A stretch of DNA of 64,000 bases from Frankia sp. AiPa1 (GTDB taxonomy: Bacteria; Actinomycetota; Actinomycetes; Frankiales; Frankiaceae). The position numbers were made by a program, and so were the translations under genes. Shown one piece after another: positions 26,716 to 35,457 of this stretch (the stretch's first letter is position 1; the number at the start of each line of letters is the position of its first letter). The DNA is taken from contig NZ_JALKFZ020000004.1 of the NCBI RefSeq assembly GCF_023243075.1, positions 62,001 through 126,000 of the forward strand. The letters are read 5' to 3'. The notes beneath the pieces are model-generated. The model was not told the DNA's origin. It saw only the letters and a program-made list of their open reading frames with translations, and ran no database searches.

Positions 26716-28542
26716 CTACTTCTGTTCGGCCAAGTAGGATTTCAGGGCGTCGAAGACGGGCTTCGGAGTGGTTGCCCGACCGGCCGAGTCGGCATGGAAG
26801 ATGCCGAAGTGCTGCTCGATCGCCGGGGAGACCGACGGCTCGTCGCGGTCCTCGTACTGCATCACGACGGTGACGTAGGGGTACTTCGCGCGGGCCTCCT
26901 CGATGCGCCCGATGACCTTGCTGGACTGGGAGGTCTCGGTCGCGCAGTCGCTACAGGTCGACCAGCCGAACTCGGTGTACCAGATCGGGCGGTCGCCCAC
27001 CCCGTGGTCGACCATGATCTGGTGGCTGGCGGGGATGTAGTCGCTGCCCTCGTACGGGTGGATGGACAAGACGTCCATGCAGTTGCCGAGGCCGGCGTCG
27101 AACGCCTGGGACAGCCAGGGGTTCCAGTTGTTCATCGCCAGCGCGCCGACGACGACCGGGGCGCGGGTGCCCGAGGCGCGGACTCCCTCGAAGCCCGCAC
27201 AGGCCAGCTTCGTATAGGTGGCCGGCGACATCGAGTTGCCAATGGCGTTCGGCTCGTTCCACATCTCGAACGCGACCATCGGACCGTTGCCGTCCGACTT
27301 GTAGCGGGTCGCGAGGAACTGGGCCAGGCTGCGCAATGGGCCAGTGTTGTTCGGGGCCCCCGCCCAGCCTGGCGGGCTCAGGAGGATGAGCAGCAGGTTC
27401 AGGTTATTGCTGCGCGCGGTGGTGACGACCTGGTCGAGCTTGGCGAGCTCGGCGGCGTTGTACTGGCCGCCGGCGTTCGGCTCGAGCGCGCCCCAGTTGG
27501 CGTCCGCCCGGATCCAGCTGGCGCCGATCCCGGCGAACCGGGTGAACTGCGCGCCGTAGTCGCTGCTCTGGTAAGGCCGCAGCGGATGGGTGTTCACGCC
27601 GTATGCCGGGGCCCTGCCGCCGTTCGTTGCCGCCCACAGGTCGCCGGGCAGCAGCGGCACCGGTTGTGACGGGCTGACCGGTTTCGGTGACCCGGCCGGG
27701 GCGCCGGCGACGGTCGTGGGCGCGAGCACGGTGGTGGTTGCGCTTGCGGCCGGCTGGGCGGCCGGGGATGTCGAGACGGGGCCGGCCACCATGGTGGGCT
27801 CCGGCTTGGTGCCTGGGATGGCTACCGTGCCGGGGATTGCCGGCGCGGTCGAGGGTCCGGCCTGGGGTACGGGTCCCGGCCTGCCGGTGACCGTTGGCCG
27901 GGAGGTCGGGGCCGAGGCGGCCGTCTGGGCCGGCGCGCCGGTGATCGTGCCCTTGTCGGCGGCCTTGTCCGTTGTCGGCTGCGCTGCAGGGGACGACGGG
28001 ACTGCGGGCTCCGAGGTTGCGGGCTCAGCGGTGGCGGAGCTGGGCGTGGCCGCCGATGCGGGAACCTCGGGCGTGCTGGGTGTGGCGGGCCCCCGGCGGG
28101 CGAACGGTATCCACAGGGACGTACCGGTGCTCGCGTTCTTCGTGCGGGCCTGGAGCTGCACTGTTCCGGAGAAGTGTGACGGGAGCCGGAATCGCAGGGA
28201 GAGCCGGCCGTCGCGGGTGGAGTGCGCGACGCCGCGGCCGCCGTAGCCGCCGGTCGAGGCGCTGATGTCCACGCCGGTCTGCTTGGGGAAGCCATGCCCG
28301 GTGACCACGACCTGGTCGGCGGACAACGTGGCCAGGAGCTTCGGCCCGTCGTCGCCGGGGCGGCACAGGCCGAGCGAGACTACGGCGACGAGCGCGAGCA
28401 CCGCGGCGACGGTGATCGCCAGGATGACCCGGCGGGTCGGCCGATGGCCGCCGTGGGCGGGACCTGATACGGGCGCGACGCCACCACGGTGGCGCGCGGA
28501 GGGACGGCGTGCGCGCCGCCCCCGTTCTGGCAGGGGAGCCAC
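26716..28542 (-). CDS. Membrane-anchored glycoside hydrolase (cellulase-superfamily, GH39/GH5-like)
   Basis: The order is: basic cytoplasmic N terminus, one membrane helix (about 38-59), an Ig-like or carbohydrate-binding beta domain (LLATLSADQVVVTGHGFP, then SLRFRLPSHFSGTVQLQART), a Pro/Ala/Thr/Ser linker of about 130 residues, and a (beta/alpha)8 glycosidase domain. The catalytic acid/base is probably Glu430 in EMWNEPN and the nucleophile Glu524 in WYTEFGWS. The protein likely trims or remodels a surface glycan outside the membrane. The GTG at 28542 was chosen because it places a short basic segment before the helix; the frame stays open upstream without conserved content. It is antiparallel to its neighbours. 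Confidence 0.85.
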   Translation of the reverse strand: MAPLPERGRRARRPSARHRGGVAPVSGPAHGGHRPTRRVILAITVAAVLALVAVVSLGLCRPGDDGPKLLATLSADQVVVTGHGFPKQTGVDISASTGGYGGRGVAHSTRDGRLSLRFRLPSHFSGTVQLQARTKNASTGTSLWIPFARRGPATPSTPEVPASAATPSSATAEPATSEPAVPSSPAAQPTTDKAADKGTITGAPAQTAASAPTSRPTVTGRPGPVPQAGPSTAPAIPGTVAIPGTKPEPTMVAGPVSTSPAAQPAASATTTVLAPTTVAGAPAGSPKPVSPSQPVPLLPGDLWAATNGGRAPAYGVNTHPLRPYQSSDYGAQFTRFAGIGASWIRADANWGALEPNAGGQYNAAELAKLDQVVTTARSNNLNLLLILLSPPGWAGAPNNTGPLRSLAQFLATRYKSDGNGPMVAFEMWNEPNAIGNSMSPATYTKLACAGFEGVRASGTRAPVVVGALAMNNWNPWLSQAFDAGLGNCMDVLSIHPYEGSDYIPASHQIMVDHGVGDRPIWYTEFGWSTCSDCATETSQSSKVIGRIEEARAKYPYVTVVMQYEDRDEPSVSPAIEQHFGIFHADSAGRATTPKPVFDALKSYLAEQK

Positions 28543-29179
28543 TGTCCTACGGCACCTTTCGCGAAAGATCCGACCACAGGAAATCGAACTTTGGCGCGAT
28601 GCAATGCCCGGAGCACGGGCCGTAGACCGACCTGGCCGGGTACATTTCCCCCTCCCACCCGGCGATGCCTTGTGATCAAGGCGGCGAGCCCGCGGGCTGG
28701 GCCGCGGTGGCAACCCGACGTTGTCAACACGCTTGTCGATGACACACCTGTTGGTGCCACAACCGCCAGTGCCACAACCGGTAGTGCGGTTACCTACCCG
28801 CCTTCGTTCGGGTGCCGCAGATTGCGTTCCAGCCGATGATAGCAGGACGTCGGCGACGTCCGGCGACGAACCTGACCCGATCGGACTCGGTGGGTCGAAC
28901 CGGGCAACCAGGCATCGTGTGTCATATCTCCTCTGTTCGGCAAGCAGCCGTGTCCAGTGGTGTGTGGCTGTGAATCGGGACGCGCGGCCGGCTGGCCGGA
29001 TCACTGTGCCGGCAACCGGATCGGGTTGATAACTGTCGGACCAGTGGATGCCCCCGATGAATGCCACATCGTCGCAACGGTGCCGGGACACGGCGAGCGG
29101 CTGATGGGGCGCACCGGCCGGGGTGCCTGGGCCGGGGGCGTCTCGCTGCCCGAGTCGGCCGGCATCCCGCCGGCACGGT

Positions 29180-29240
29180 GGACCGGACGCCGGCTGCCAC
29201 CGGTCCGGTCCCCAGCTGGGCAGGTCACAGACCTGCCCAG
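29180..29240. repeat. Two consecutive inverted repeats
   Basis: GGACCGGAC (29180-29188) pairs with GTCCGGTCC (29203-29211). Four bases on, CTGGGCAGGT (29216-29225) pairs with ACCTGCCCAG (29231-29240) around the loop CACAG. Both stems are perfect. Confidence 0.8.
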
Positions 29241-29520
29241 ACGCGGAGTCGTCGGCGCGCGGCGGCGGCGTCGATGGACAGCGGGCATGACCGGCGGGCG
29301 GCGACACCGAAGATGATCACTTCCAGGGCGACGGCAGGCGGGTTCGTCACCGGTCGGCGTCATTGCCGGGCACAGCGACCGCGCGCATGGGCTGACATAT
29401 GGGGGACAGGCTCAAACAACATCCGGGGGACACTCATTCTCGGATGGCTGGTGTTTCGGCGCATCGGGTGGGCGAGACGGGCCGGAGCACCGGGTGCGGC
29501 CCGGTCGCTACGCCGTAAAG

Positions 29521-29581
29521 TGAGAAGTGCTCGAAAGCTATACCGGTTAAGCGCTTCTCATCCATATCGACCGATATCGGT
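29521..29581. repeat. Hairpin plus 12-bp palindrome in an AT-richer patch
   Basis: TGAGAAGTGC (29521-29530) pairs with GCGCTTCTCA (29551-29560) with one G-U pair. It is followed by the perfect palindrome ACCGATATCGGT at 29570-29581, a candidate protein-binding site. Confidence 0.7.
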
Positions 29582-30317
29582 GGGTGTCCCACATGGTCCT
29601 CAAGGTCGACGAGGTCGCTCCCTTCTCTCTGTAAGCGCAGACCCACACCCATCGGAACCGGCGTAGAAACCTGCCCGTAACGTGTAAACCCCCAACCCGT
29701 CACCTGTGACGCATTCGACCGATTATTGCCGCCTCAATCCATAGATCGGCAATGGTGCGATCGTGGACCGTGATAGCCTTACTTCACACGTCGCCGGACT
29801 TGTCCCGGCACGGACCTTCCGGTGGGGGCTGGGTGGGTGAACGTAGAGGCTGTGGCCTCGGTCTGTGGGGGAAATGATGACAGGCGCAGGTCAACTGCGG
29901 TCAGCGCCAGCCTGCCGGCAGCGCGCCTGACAGGTCGTCGCGCTGCCGATCCAGGCGTGCAGACGGTGTATGGCAATCTCGGTGACTGAGAGATACGTCG
30001 CGATTCGGCCAATCGGCGGATCGCACTCCAGGGAATCCTGGACGATCTCGTCGCGGCAGGTGATCTCGTCGCGGCGAGCGCGGCGGTAGCACGGAGCCGG
30101 TCTGGGTGGTTACGGAGGGGGGCCGTATCCGCGAAGGTCCGCCGGCCGCGCGGTCGCGAGGGCGGATGCGCGCGACACGCGGCGGGATCGTGCGTTCAGC
30201 AACCGCGGGCGTACCAGCAACGTGCGTGGCCGCCCATCCGAGGCTCACATGCCGGTGATCGGCGACGAGTGAGTCACCCGAGACGTCGGTGTCGGTGACG
30301 TGAACCAGCGGCGGTCA

Positions 30318-30385
30318 GTGGTCAGCTCACGGCGGTGGTCAGCTCACGCCGGTGGCCGGTGGCCGGTGGCCGGTGGCCGGTGGCT
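30318..30385. repeat. 17-bp tandem pair followed by five 7-bp repeats
   Basis: GTGGTCAGCTCACGGCG at 30318-30334 is repeated with one mismatch at 30335-30351. GGTGGCC then repeats from 30351, four exact copies and a fifth reading GGTGGCT. The array lies about 115 bp before the monooxygenase start, where copy-number change would alter promoter spacing. Confidence 0.9.
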
Positions 30386-30500
30386 GATCGCGTGCCGTCA
30401 CCGGTGACGTGTCCGTTGCCGACGGGACCGGGCCGGGCCAGGTGATGTCGAACAGGTCTCGAGCCGCACAGGAACGACATCTATGCAGGGGGGCGACAGG

Positions 30501-31958
30501 ATGGGTGCGAGAACGGGCAAAGACTATCTGCGGGCTCTGGCCGATGACCGCGAGGTCTACCTCGACGGGGAGCGGGTCGACGACGTCGCCGCGCACCCGA
30601 GCCTGGCCGGAGCGGCGCGTACGCTCGCCGGCTTTTACGACTACCAGCACGAGCATCCTGACCTTCTGCTCGCCACCGACCCGGAGTCCGGCGAGCGGGT
30701 GCCGGTCACCCACCTCGTTCCCCGGTCTGCCTCGGGCCTCCGCCGCCGCCACGATGCGCTCGAGTGCATCTCCCGCTACACACTCGGCCTCATGGGACGC
30801 AGCCCCGACTACGTCAACGTCACCCTGGCCGGTTTCGCCGGGCGGACCGACGTGTGGTCCCGGGACGGGAACGACGAGGGGACCGCGAACCTGCTCGCCT
30901 ATCACCGGCAGACCATGCTCAACGACTGGTCGCTGACCCATGCGATCGTGAACGTCACCGTCGACCGTTCGATACCGGAGACCGCCACGGGCGATGGGCA
31001 GATTGCCGTCCACAAGGTCGCCGACACGTCCGGGGGCATCGTCGTGCGCGGAGCGCGGGCCCTGGCGACACTTGCCCCCTTTGCCGACGAACTGTTCGTC
31101 TATCCGGGATATCCGCTGATGGAAGGAGATGAGCGTTATGCGCTCGTCTTCGCCATTCCGATGTCTACCCCCGGTCTGAAGTTCCTCTGCCGGGACAGCT
31201 ACTCCGCTGCTCGCGGTATCGCGGATGCCCCGCTGTCGAGCCGGTTCGACGAGCAGGACGCCGTGGTTGTCCTCGACAACGTCGAGGTGCCGCGGGAACG
31301 GGTGTTCCTCGACGGCAAGGTCGACCTTTACAACCGTGTGATGCAGCGGGCCGGCTGGACCGCGAACATCATGCAGCAGACCACGATCCGCGCGATCACG
31401 AAGCTGCAGTTCGCCTGGGAGCTGGCGACTCGGATGACCGAGATCGTCAACAACACCAGCCCCGCGGCGACCGAGATGCTCGGCGAGATCTGGACCTATC
31501 TGGAACTCACCCGCTCGGCCCTTACTGCCGCTGAGGCCGGGGCACACGAGTGGGGCAGCGGCACCTGGTTCTGTGCCGAGCCCCCGTTTGCCGCGCTGCG
31601 TCCGACGCTGCCGCGTTGGTTCCCCCGCGTCGGCGAGATCATCAAGCTGCTCGGCGGGCACAGCCTGCTGACCACACCGACAAGCGCGGAGTTCGCCGAT
31701 CCGGCGCTGCGTCCGCTGATTGACCGCTATTACCAGGGCGCGAAGGGCGTCTCGGCCGAAGAACGGGCCGCGGTGTTCCGCCTGGCGTGGGACTTCGTCG
31801 GCACCGGCCTCGCTGGCAGATCCGAGCTCTACGAGCGGTTCTACCTGGGCTCCGCCGGTCGATTCCTGCAAGTGGCGCAGCGCACCGCCGTGCGGGGCAC
31901 CGATTTCGGGCTGCTCGGGTCGGCGCTGACGGCCGGTCGTGCCGAGGATCGGGCCTAG
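30501..31958 (+). CDS. HpaB-family FADH2-dependent aromatic monooxygenase
   Basis: The 485-residue protein matches the 4-hydroxyphenylacetate 3-monooxygenase (HpaB/HpaH) family across its length: TGKDYLRALADDREVYLDGE at the N terminus, DYVNVTLAGFAG, LTHAIVNVTVDRS, DNVEVPRERVFLDG in the acyl-CoA-dehydrogenase-like fold, and a C-terminal helical region ending SAGRFLQVAQRT. Family members hydroxylate phenols ortho to an existing hydroxyl (4-hydroxyphenylacetate, tyrosyl or coumaroyl groups) and need a separate flavin reductase, none of which is adjacent. GGGGGG 7 nt upstream favours the ATG at 30501 over one at 30483. The acyltransferase gene follows after 55 bp. Confidence 0.9.
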   Translation: MGARTGKDYLRALADDREVYLDGERVDDVAAHPSLAGAARTLAGFYDYQHEHPDLLLATDPESGERVPVTHLVPRSASGLRRRHDALECISRYTLGLMGRSPDYVNVTLAGFAGRTDVWSRDGNDEGTANLLAYHRQTMLNDWSLTHAIVNVTVDRSIPETATGDGQIAVHKVADTSGGIVVRGARALATLAPFADELFVYPGYPLMEGDERYALVFAIPMSTPGLKFLCRDSYSAARGIADAPLSSRFDEQDAVVVLDNVEVPRERVFLDGKVDLYNRVMQRAGWTANIMQQTTIRAITKLQFAWELATRMTEIVNNTSPAATEMLGEIWTYLELTRSALTAAEAGAHEWGSGTWFCAEPPFAALRPTLPRWFPRVGEIIKLLGGHSLLTTPTSAEFADPALRPLIDRYYQGAKGVSAEERAAVFRLAWDFVGTGLAGRSELYERFYLGSAGRFLQVAQRTAVRGTDFGLLGSALTAGRAEDRA

Positions 31959-32013
31959 CCGGTAGCACGATCTGACGTTTTCCGGTTCCATTCTGGGGAG
32001 GAGAGGGCCGCAT

Positions 32014-33432
32014 ATGCGGACCCGAATCTCGGCGGCAGACCGGCTCTGGCTGCCGTATGCGACAGTGCGCCTGTTCGGCCCGGTCGAGGTGCCCACAGCC
32101 GACCAGCTCATGGATGCGCTGGACCGGTTCGTCGCGCAGCGGCCCCGGCACCCGATGGCCTGCACCATCGACGCGGCCGCCGGGCGGTGGCGCCCCGTCC
32201 CGGCAGCGCAGCGCGGCGCGCACGTCGCGCGCATGCTCCACGTGCTGCCCGCAGGCACCGCCCCCGCACTGGCAGGTGGTTTTGACTCCGTGCCTTTGGG
32301 CCATTCTGTGGTGCCTTTGGGTCATTCTGTGCTGACGGGTGGTATCGCGCAGGCAGCGGACGAGCTGCTGCGGACTGACACCGGCGAGCTGCCGCTGCGG
32401 CTGGTCGTCGGGGGGCAGTACTTCGGGTTCGTCATGGCGCATGCGCTCGGTGACGCCGCGTCGGCAAACCTGATCGTTGAGGCAGCACTCGGCTGCGCCC
32501 ACGACCCCGACGCGCTCCTGCGCGTACCGCCCCCGCGGACCAGTCGAGCGCTGGTCAGGCTGCTGGCGCGGCAGGTCGTGCGACGGCCGGGCAGTCTGTT
32601 GCGGATCGCTCGGGACAGGTCCCGTGACCTGGACCCCGAACCACCGCTGGCGGGGCCCGTACCGGCTCCAGCCTGCGCGGTCATCGCCGGGCGCACGACG
32701 AACGCGGTACTGCCGGCGCTGCGCACCTGGCGCGACGCGCACGCCCCGGGGCTGTCAGTGGCGACTCTCATGTGCTGGGTGGCGCGCAAGGCACTCGGTG
32801 AGGCGGGGGCCGCTGTTCGCGACGATGGTCTCATCATGCTGGTTGACCTGCGACGCTATGGGTCCGGGCGGCGCGACCTCGCCGGCAACCTGGCCTTGGG
32901 TGTCGCCGTCCACGCTCCGCAACAGGCTGGTCCGACCGCGGTCCAGACCGCGGTCGGCGAGCTGCTCGGCTCGGCTCGGCCGGTCACAGGCGCTCTGGTG
33001 GGGGTTGTGAACGAGGCGCGCCGACGGCGTCCCGGTAGTGGCGCAGAGAGCGGGGGACCACTCGCCCCGCCGCCGGGCCGGGCGACGGTGTTGGTCACCT
33101 ATCTCGGGCGGGCCGCAACAATGCGCGGAGTGAGGTGGCGAGGGTCCGCGGTCGAACGTGAACTTGTCGTCGGGACAACGCCCGGAAGTGTGGGTGATAT
33201 CACGCTCGTGATGACCGAGATCGACGATGTTCTGCACCTGTCGATCATATTTCACGAGAGTCGTCATCCCCGCTGGATGATGCAGCGTTCCCTCGAGTTG
33301 TTGACCAACCCTGTCCAGTTGCTTGACGGCGCAGCCCAGTCCGGTGTCACCGAGCCCTCCTCGGACCCCGCGGACGGATCTGACCGCATTGTGGCAACTA
33401 CTGGTGGCGGAGTGGGGGTAATTCGACCGTGA
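32014..33432 (+). CDS. Condensation/PapA-like acyltransferase (HxxxD)
   Basis: The protein (472 residues) has the catalytic motif HALGD at 143-147 after the strand QYFGFVMA, the arrangement seen in condensation domains, PapA-type and wax-ester-synthase-like acyltransferases. A second half with LSVATLMCWVARKAL, then RRDLAGNLALGVAV (an N-x-x-G-like segment), and VGDITLVMTEIDDVLHLSII fits the two-lobed fold. Such enzymes transfer an acyl group from CoA or a carrier protein to an alcohol or amine. A strong GGGGAGGAGAGG lies upstream of the ATG. A 21-bp duplication gives VPLGHSV twice. A role in acylating a glycan or aromatic product with the neighbouring HpaB protein is inference. Confidence 0.7.
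   Translation: MRTRISAADRLWLPYATVRLFGPVEVPTADQLMDALDRFVAQRPRHPMACTIDAAAGRWRPVPAAQRGAHVARMLHVLPAGTAPALAGGFDSVPLGHSVVPLGHSVLTGGIAQAADELLRTDTGELPLRLVVGGQYFGFVMAHALGDAASANLIVEAALGCAHDPDALLRVPPPRTSRALVRLLARQVVRRPGSLLRIARDRSRDLDPEPPLAGPVPAPACAVIAGRTTNAVLPALRTWRDAHAPGLSVATLMCWVARKALGEAGAAVRDDGLIMLVDLRRYGSGRRDLAGNLALGVAVHAPQQAGPTAVQTAVGELLGSARPVTGALVGVVNEARRRRPGSGAESGGPLAPPPGRATVLVTYLGRAATMRGVRWRGSAVERELVVGTTPGSVGDITLVMTEIDDVLHLSIIFHESRHPRWMMQRSLELLTNPVQLLDGAAQSGVTEPSSDPADGSDRIVATTGGGVGVIRP
32290..32331 (+). repeat. 21-bp tandem duplication inside the acyltransferase gene
   Basis: Two 21-bp copies with one difference encode VPLGHSV twice in succession, before the catalytic HALGD motif. The frame is preserved. 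Confidence 0.9.
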
Positions 33433-34254
33433 AACGGTATGATCGTGTCACGGATGGGGTCGGATCCGCGTTCCCGCAGGCGCTCACCTAACTATTCTGT
33501 TACTCCAGGCGAACATCCGGGGAATGCTTTCATGTCGGTGTCGGCTGGTGGTAGCCTGGCCACGGGTGCAGTCGGAGAGGGCTGTGGCCGCGCAAGTACT
33601 CGATGGATGCCACTCCGGGTGGAGCCACTCCGGGTGGATGCCGGTACTGATGGATTCCAGTGCTTGATGGGTGTGAATGCCTGGCGAGTATGAACGTCTG
33701 GCAAGGCTGCGCGTGACAAACGCGGGCGCGTCTCAAAGTGAGCAGGGGGGAACCGGCTGACTTCACAACGGCGGGCGAGCCTCGGGTGATCGAGGCCATG
33801 GGCCTCGGCGTCGGGAGTGACATGCCAATCCCGGGGGTATGCCCGATGGCATGTGATCATTTTCTCTCCGCTCTCTGAGGACAGACTTCGCCGTCGCCTC
33901 CGAGTGGCATGAAGCTTTCTGCCGTCGCGCCTCCCTGAACCGACGGTGGGCCGCCACGCGAGTGCATCCTGGTGTCGTTCGATGCCCCGGCCGCAGTAAA
34001 GAGGCTCATCTCCTGCGGTGTTCCCGAAATTTCCTCGGTGATCTTTCTGCAGGCTTTCGAGTGTCGTTATCTGTGTGCTGGTCACAAACAGGCGGGGGGC
34101 ACGGTATGGAGACAACTCTCAGCGCCGGAGAGGACATCCGGCATACGAACCGCCGACGTTCCGGAGCGGAAGCCGCCGAGCGGGGCGGTGTGCCCTTTTG
34201 GACCGGCCCGGCCCGGTGGCGCCGGCGGACCTGGTGATCATCGTGCACGCCTTC
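33433..34254. other. 820-bp stretch without a supported gene
   Basis: I see no convincing gene. It is less GC-rich than its flanks. It contains an exact 15-bp tandem duplication (33609-33638) and a 7-bp hairpin CGAGGCC-ATG-GGCCTCG at 33791-33807. It separates the HpaB/acyltransferase pair from the tyrA-led transcription unit and probably holds that unit's promoter. Confidence 0.5.
33609..33638. repeat. Exact 15-bp tandem duplication
   Basis: GCCACTCCGGGTGGA occurs at 33609-33623 and 33624-33638. Each unit contains a CCAC...GTGG inverted repeat, so each could fold or bind a dimeric protein. Confidence 0.85.
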
Positions 34255-35457
34255 ATGCACGACCAGTCAGCCCCTGCAACGAGTGATCCGGCTGCCGGCC
34301 GGTCGCTGGCCCAGCTCCGCGTGCTTGTCATCGGCTCGGGGCTGATCGGCACATCCGTCGGCCTCGCCCTGCGCCGCCACGGGACGGACGTTCTACTCAC
34401 CGACCATCTGCCGGAGCGCGCCGCCCGGGCTGCGGCCCGTGGTGCCGGGCGGGTCTGGTCGGCGTCCGCCGAGCATGTGGGCGCACTGGTTGGTGCCGTC
34501 GGTGGCGCGGGCGCAGGTGCGGTCGTGCCCCGGCAGAAGACCGCCGAGCCGGGTAAGCCCACGGTGCCCGCCGGCGCGGCCGCGGACCCGGCAGTCGTCG
34601 ATCATGCCTCGATCAACCCGGACCTGATCAACCCCGGCGTGATGGATCCCAGCCTGATTGACCATGCGATGATCGACGGTGCCACGATCGATCATGTCGT
34701 GCTTGCCGTCCCGCCCAGCCGTATCGGCGCGGTGCTGGCCGCCTGGCAGCGACGCCTGCCGGCCGCCACGTTCAGTGACACCGGGTCGGTGAAGGTTCGC
34801 CCGATCATCGATGCTCAGGAGCTCGGCGCCGACATGTCGCGGCTGTGTGGGGCGCATCCGATCTCCGGCCGGGAGCACAGCGGGCCGGACTGGGCCACCG
34901 CGGACCTGTTCGCCGGACGTCCCTGGGTGCTTACCCCGACCCTCGAGACCTCCGAGCGCGCCGTCCGGCATGCTCGTCTGATTGTCTCCGGCTGCGGCGC
35001 CCAGGTCATCGAGATGCGTCCGGAGATGCACGATGTCGCTCTCGGGCTGCTCAGCCATCTGCCCCACGTGGTGGCGAGCGTGGTCGCCTCCCGGCTCGTG
35101 GGGGTGCCGGACGAGATCGTTCGGCTGGCCGGCCCGGGCCTGTGGGACTTCACCCGGATCGCGGCGGCCAACGCCGACCTGTGGTCCGACATCGTCGTCG
35201 CGAACGCGAGTCCCCTGTCCGCGCTGCTCGCCGAGGTCGTCGCTGATCTTGGCCGGCTACAGGCAGCGTTGAGCGCGCTGGGCGCCGGGGACGTGAACGT
35301 CCGCTCCGAGGTCGAGCACCTGTTCCGGCAGGGAAACACAGGACGCGACCGACTGGTGACCGCCAACGCCGGTAGAGGGATCGTGCCGGCGCCCGCGCCG
35401 CCCCCGGTGGCGGAACGCGGGACCGACGAGGAACGGCCGGAGGCCCGAGTGCCATGA
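34255..35457 (+). CDS. tyrA: Prephenate dehydrogenase with pentapeptide-like insertion
   Basis: The NAD-binding fold begins LRVLVIGSGLIGTSVGLALR and continues with DHVVLAVPPSRIGAVL, TFSDTGSVK, CGAHPISGREHSGP and the helical C-terminal domain (LLSHLPHVVASVVA, then LWDFTRIAAANADLW), all typical of TyrA. It oxidatively decarboxylates prephenate to 4-hydroxyphenylpyruvate for tyrosine. Between the fingerprint and the LAVPP strand is an extra segment of about 60 residues; residues 114-148 are seven pentads such as SINPD, LINPG, LIDHA and TIDHV. No ACT domain is present. The start is uncertain (ATG at 34255, GTGs just upstream). It overlaps the next gene by 4 bp and leads the glycan gene chain. Confidence 0.88.
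   Translation: MHDQSAPATSDPAAGRSLAQLRVLVIGSGLIGTSVGLALRRHGTDVLLTDHLPERAARAAARGAGRVWSASAEHVGALVGAVGGAGAGAVVPRQKTAEPGKPTVPAGAAADPAVVDHASINPDLINPGVMDPSLIDHAMIDGATIDHVVLAVPPSRIGAVLAAWQRRLPAATFSDTGSVKVRPIIDAQELGADMSRLCGAHPISGREHSGPDWATADLFAGRPWVLTPTLETSERAVRHARLIVSGCGAQVIEMRPEMHDVALGLLSHLPHVVASVVASRLVGVPDEIVRLAGPGLWDFTRIAAANADLWSDIVVANASPLSALLAEVVADLGRLQAALSALGAGDVNVRSEVEHLFRQGNTGRDRLVTANAGRGIVPAPAPPPVAERGTDEERPEARVP
34594..34698 (+). repeat. Seven degenerate 15-bp units encoding pentapeptides inside tyrA
   Basis: Units of 15 bp encode x-I-(D/N)-x-x pentads (residues 114-148). The centre of each unit reads ATCGA-, ATCAA- or ATTGA-. The frame is kept throughout. Confidence 0.8.

Larger units (their letters stand above)
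28543..30500. other. Gene-free 1.96-kb stretch with several hairpins
   Basis: No open frame here looks like a real gene; those present are Arg-rich and lack motifs. The region holds two consecutive hairpins (29180-29240), a wobble-containing stem at 29521-29560, a perfect 12-bp palindrome at 29570-29581, an ATTGCCG...CGGCAAT stem near 29726-29755, an 18-bp degenerate tandem repeat (about 30050-30085), and tandem repeats just before the monooxygenase gene. AT-richer segments at 28560-28600, 29400-29580 and 29700-29800 could be promoters. It may encode a small RNA or be a decayed remnant. Confidence 0.5.

Noticed and set aside
29061-29666. A 201-codon forward frame in the gene-free region
   Set aside because: It is extremely Arg-rich, has no start-site support or motif, and crosses several hairpins.
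33439-33693. An 84-codon forward frame after the acyltransferase gene
   Set aside because: It spans the 15-bp tandem duplication, lacks a ribosome site and has no recognisable sequence, so evidence is insufficient.
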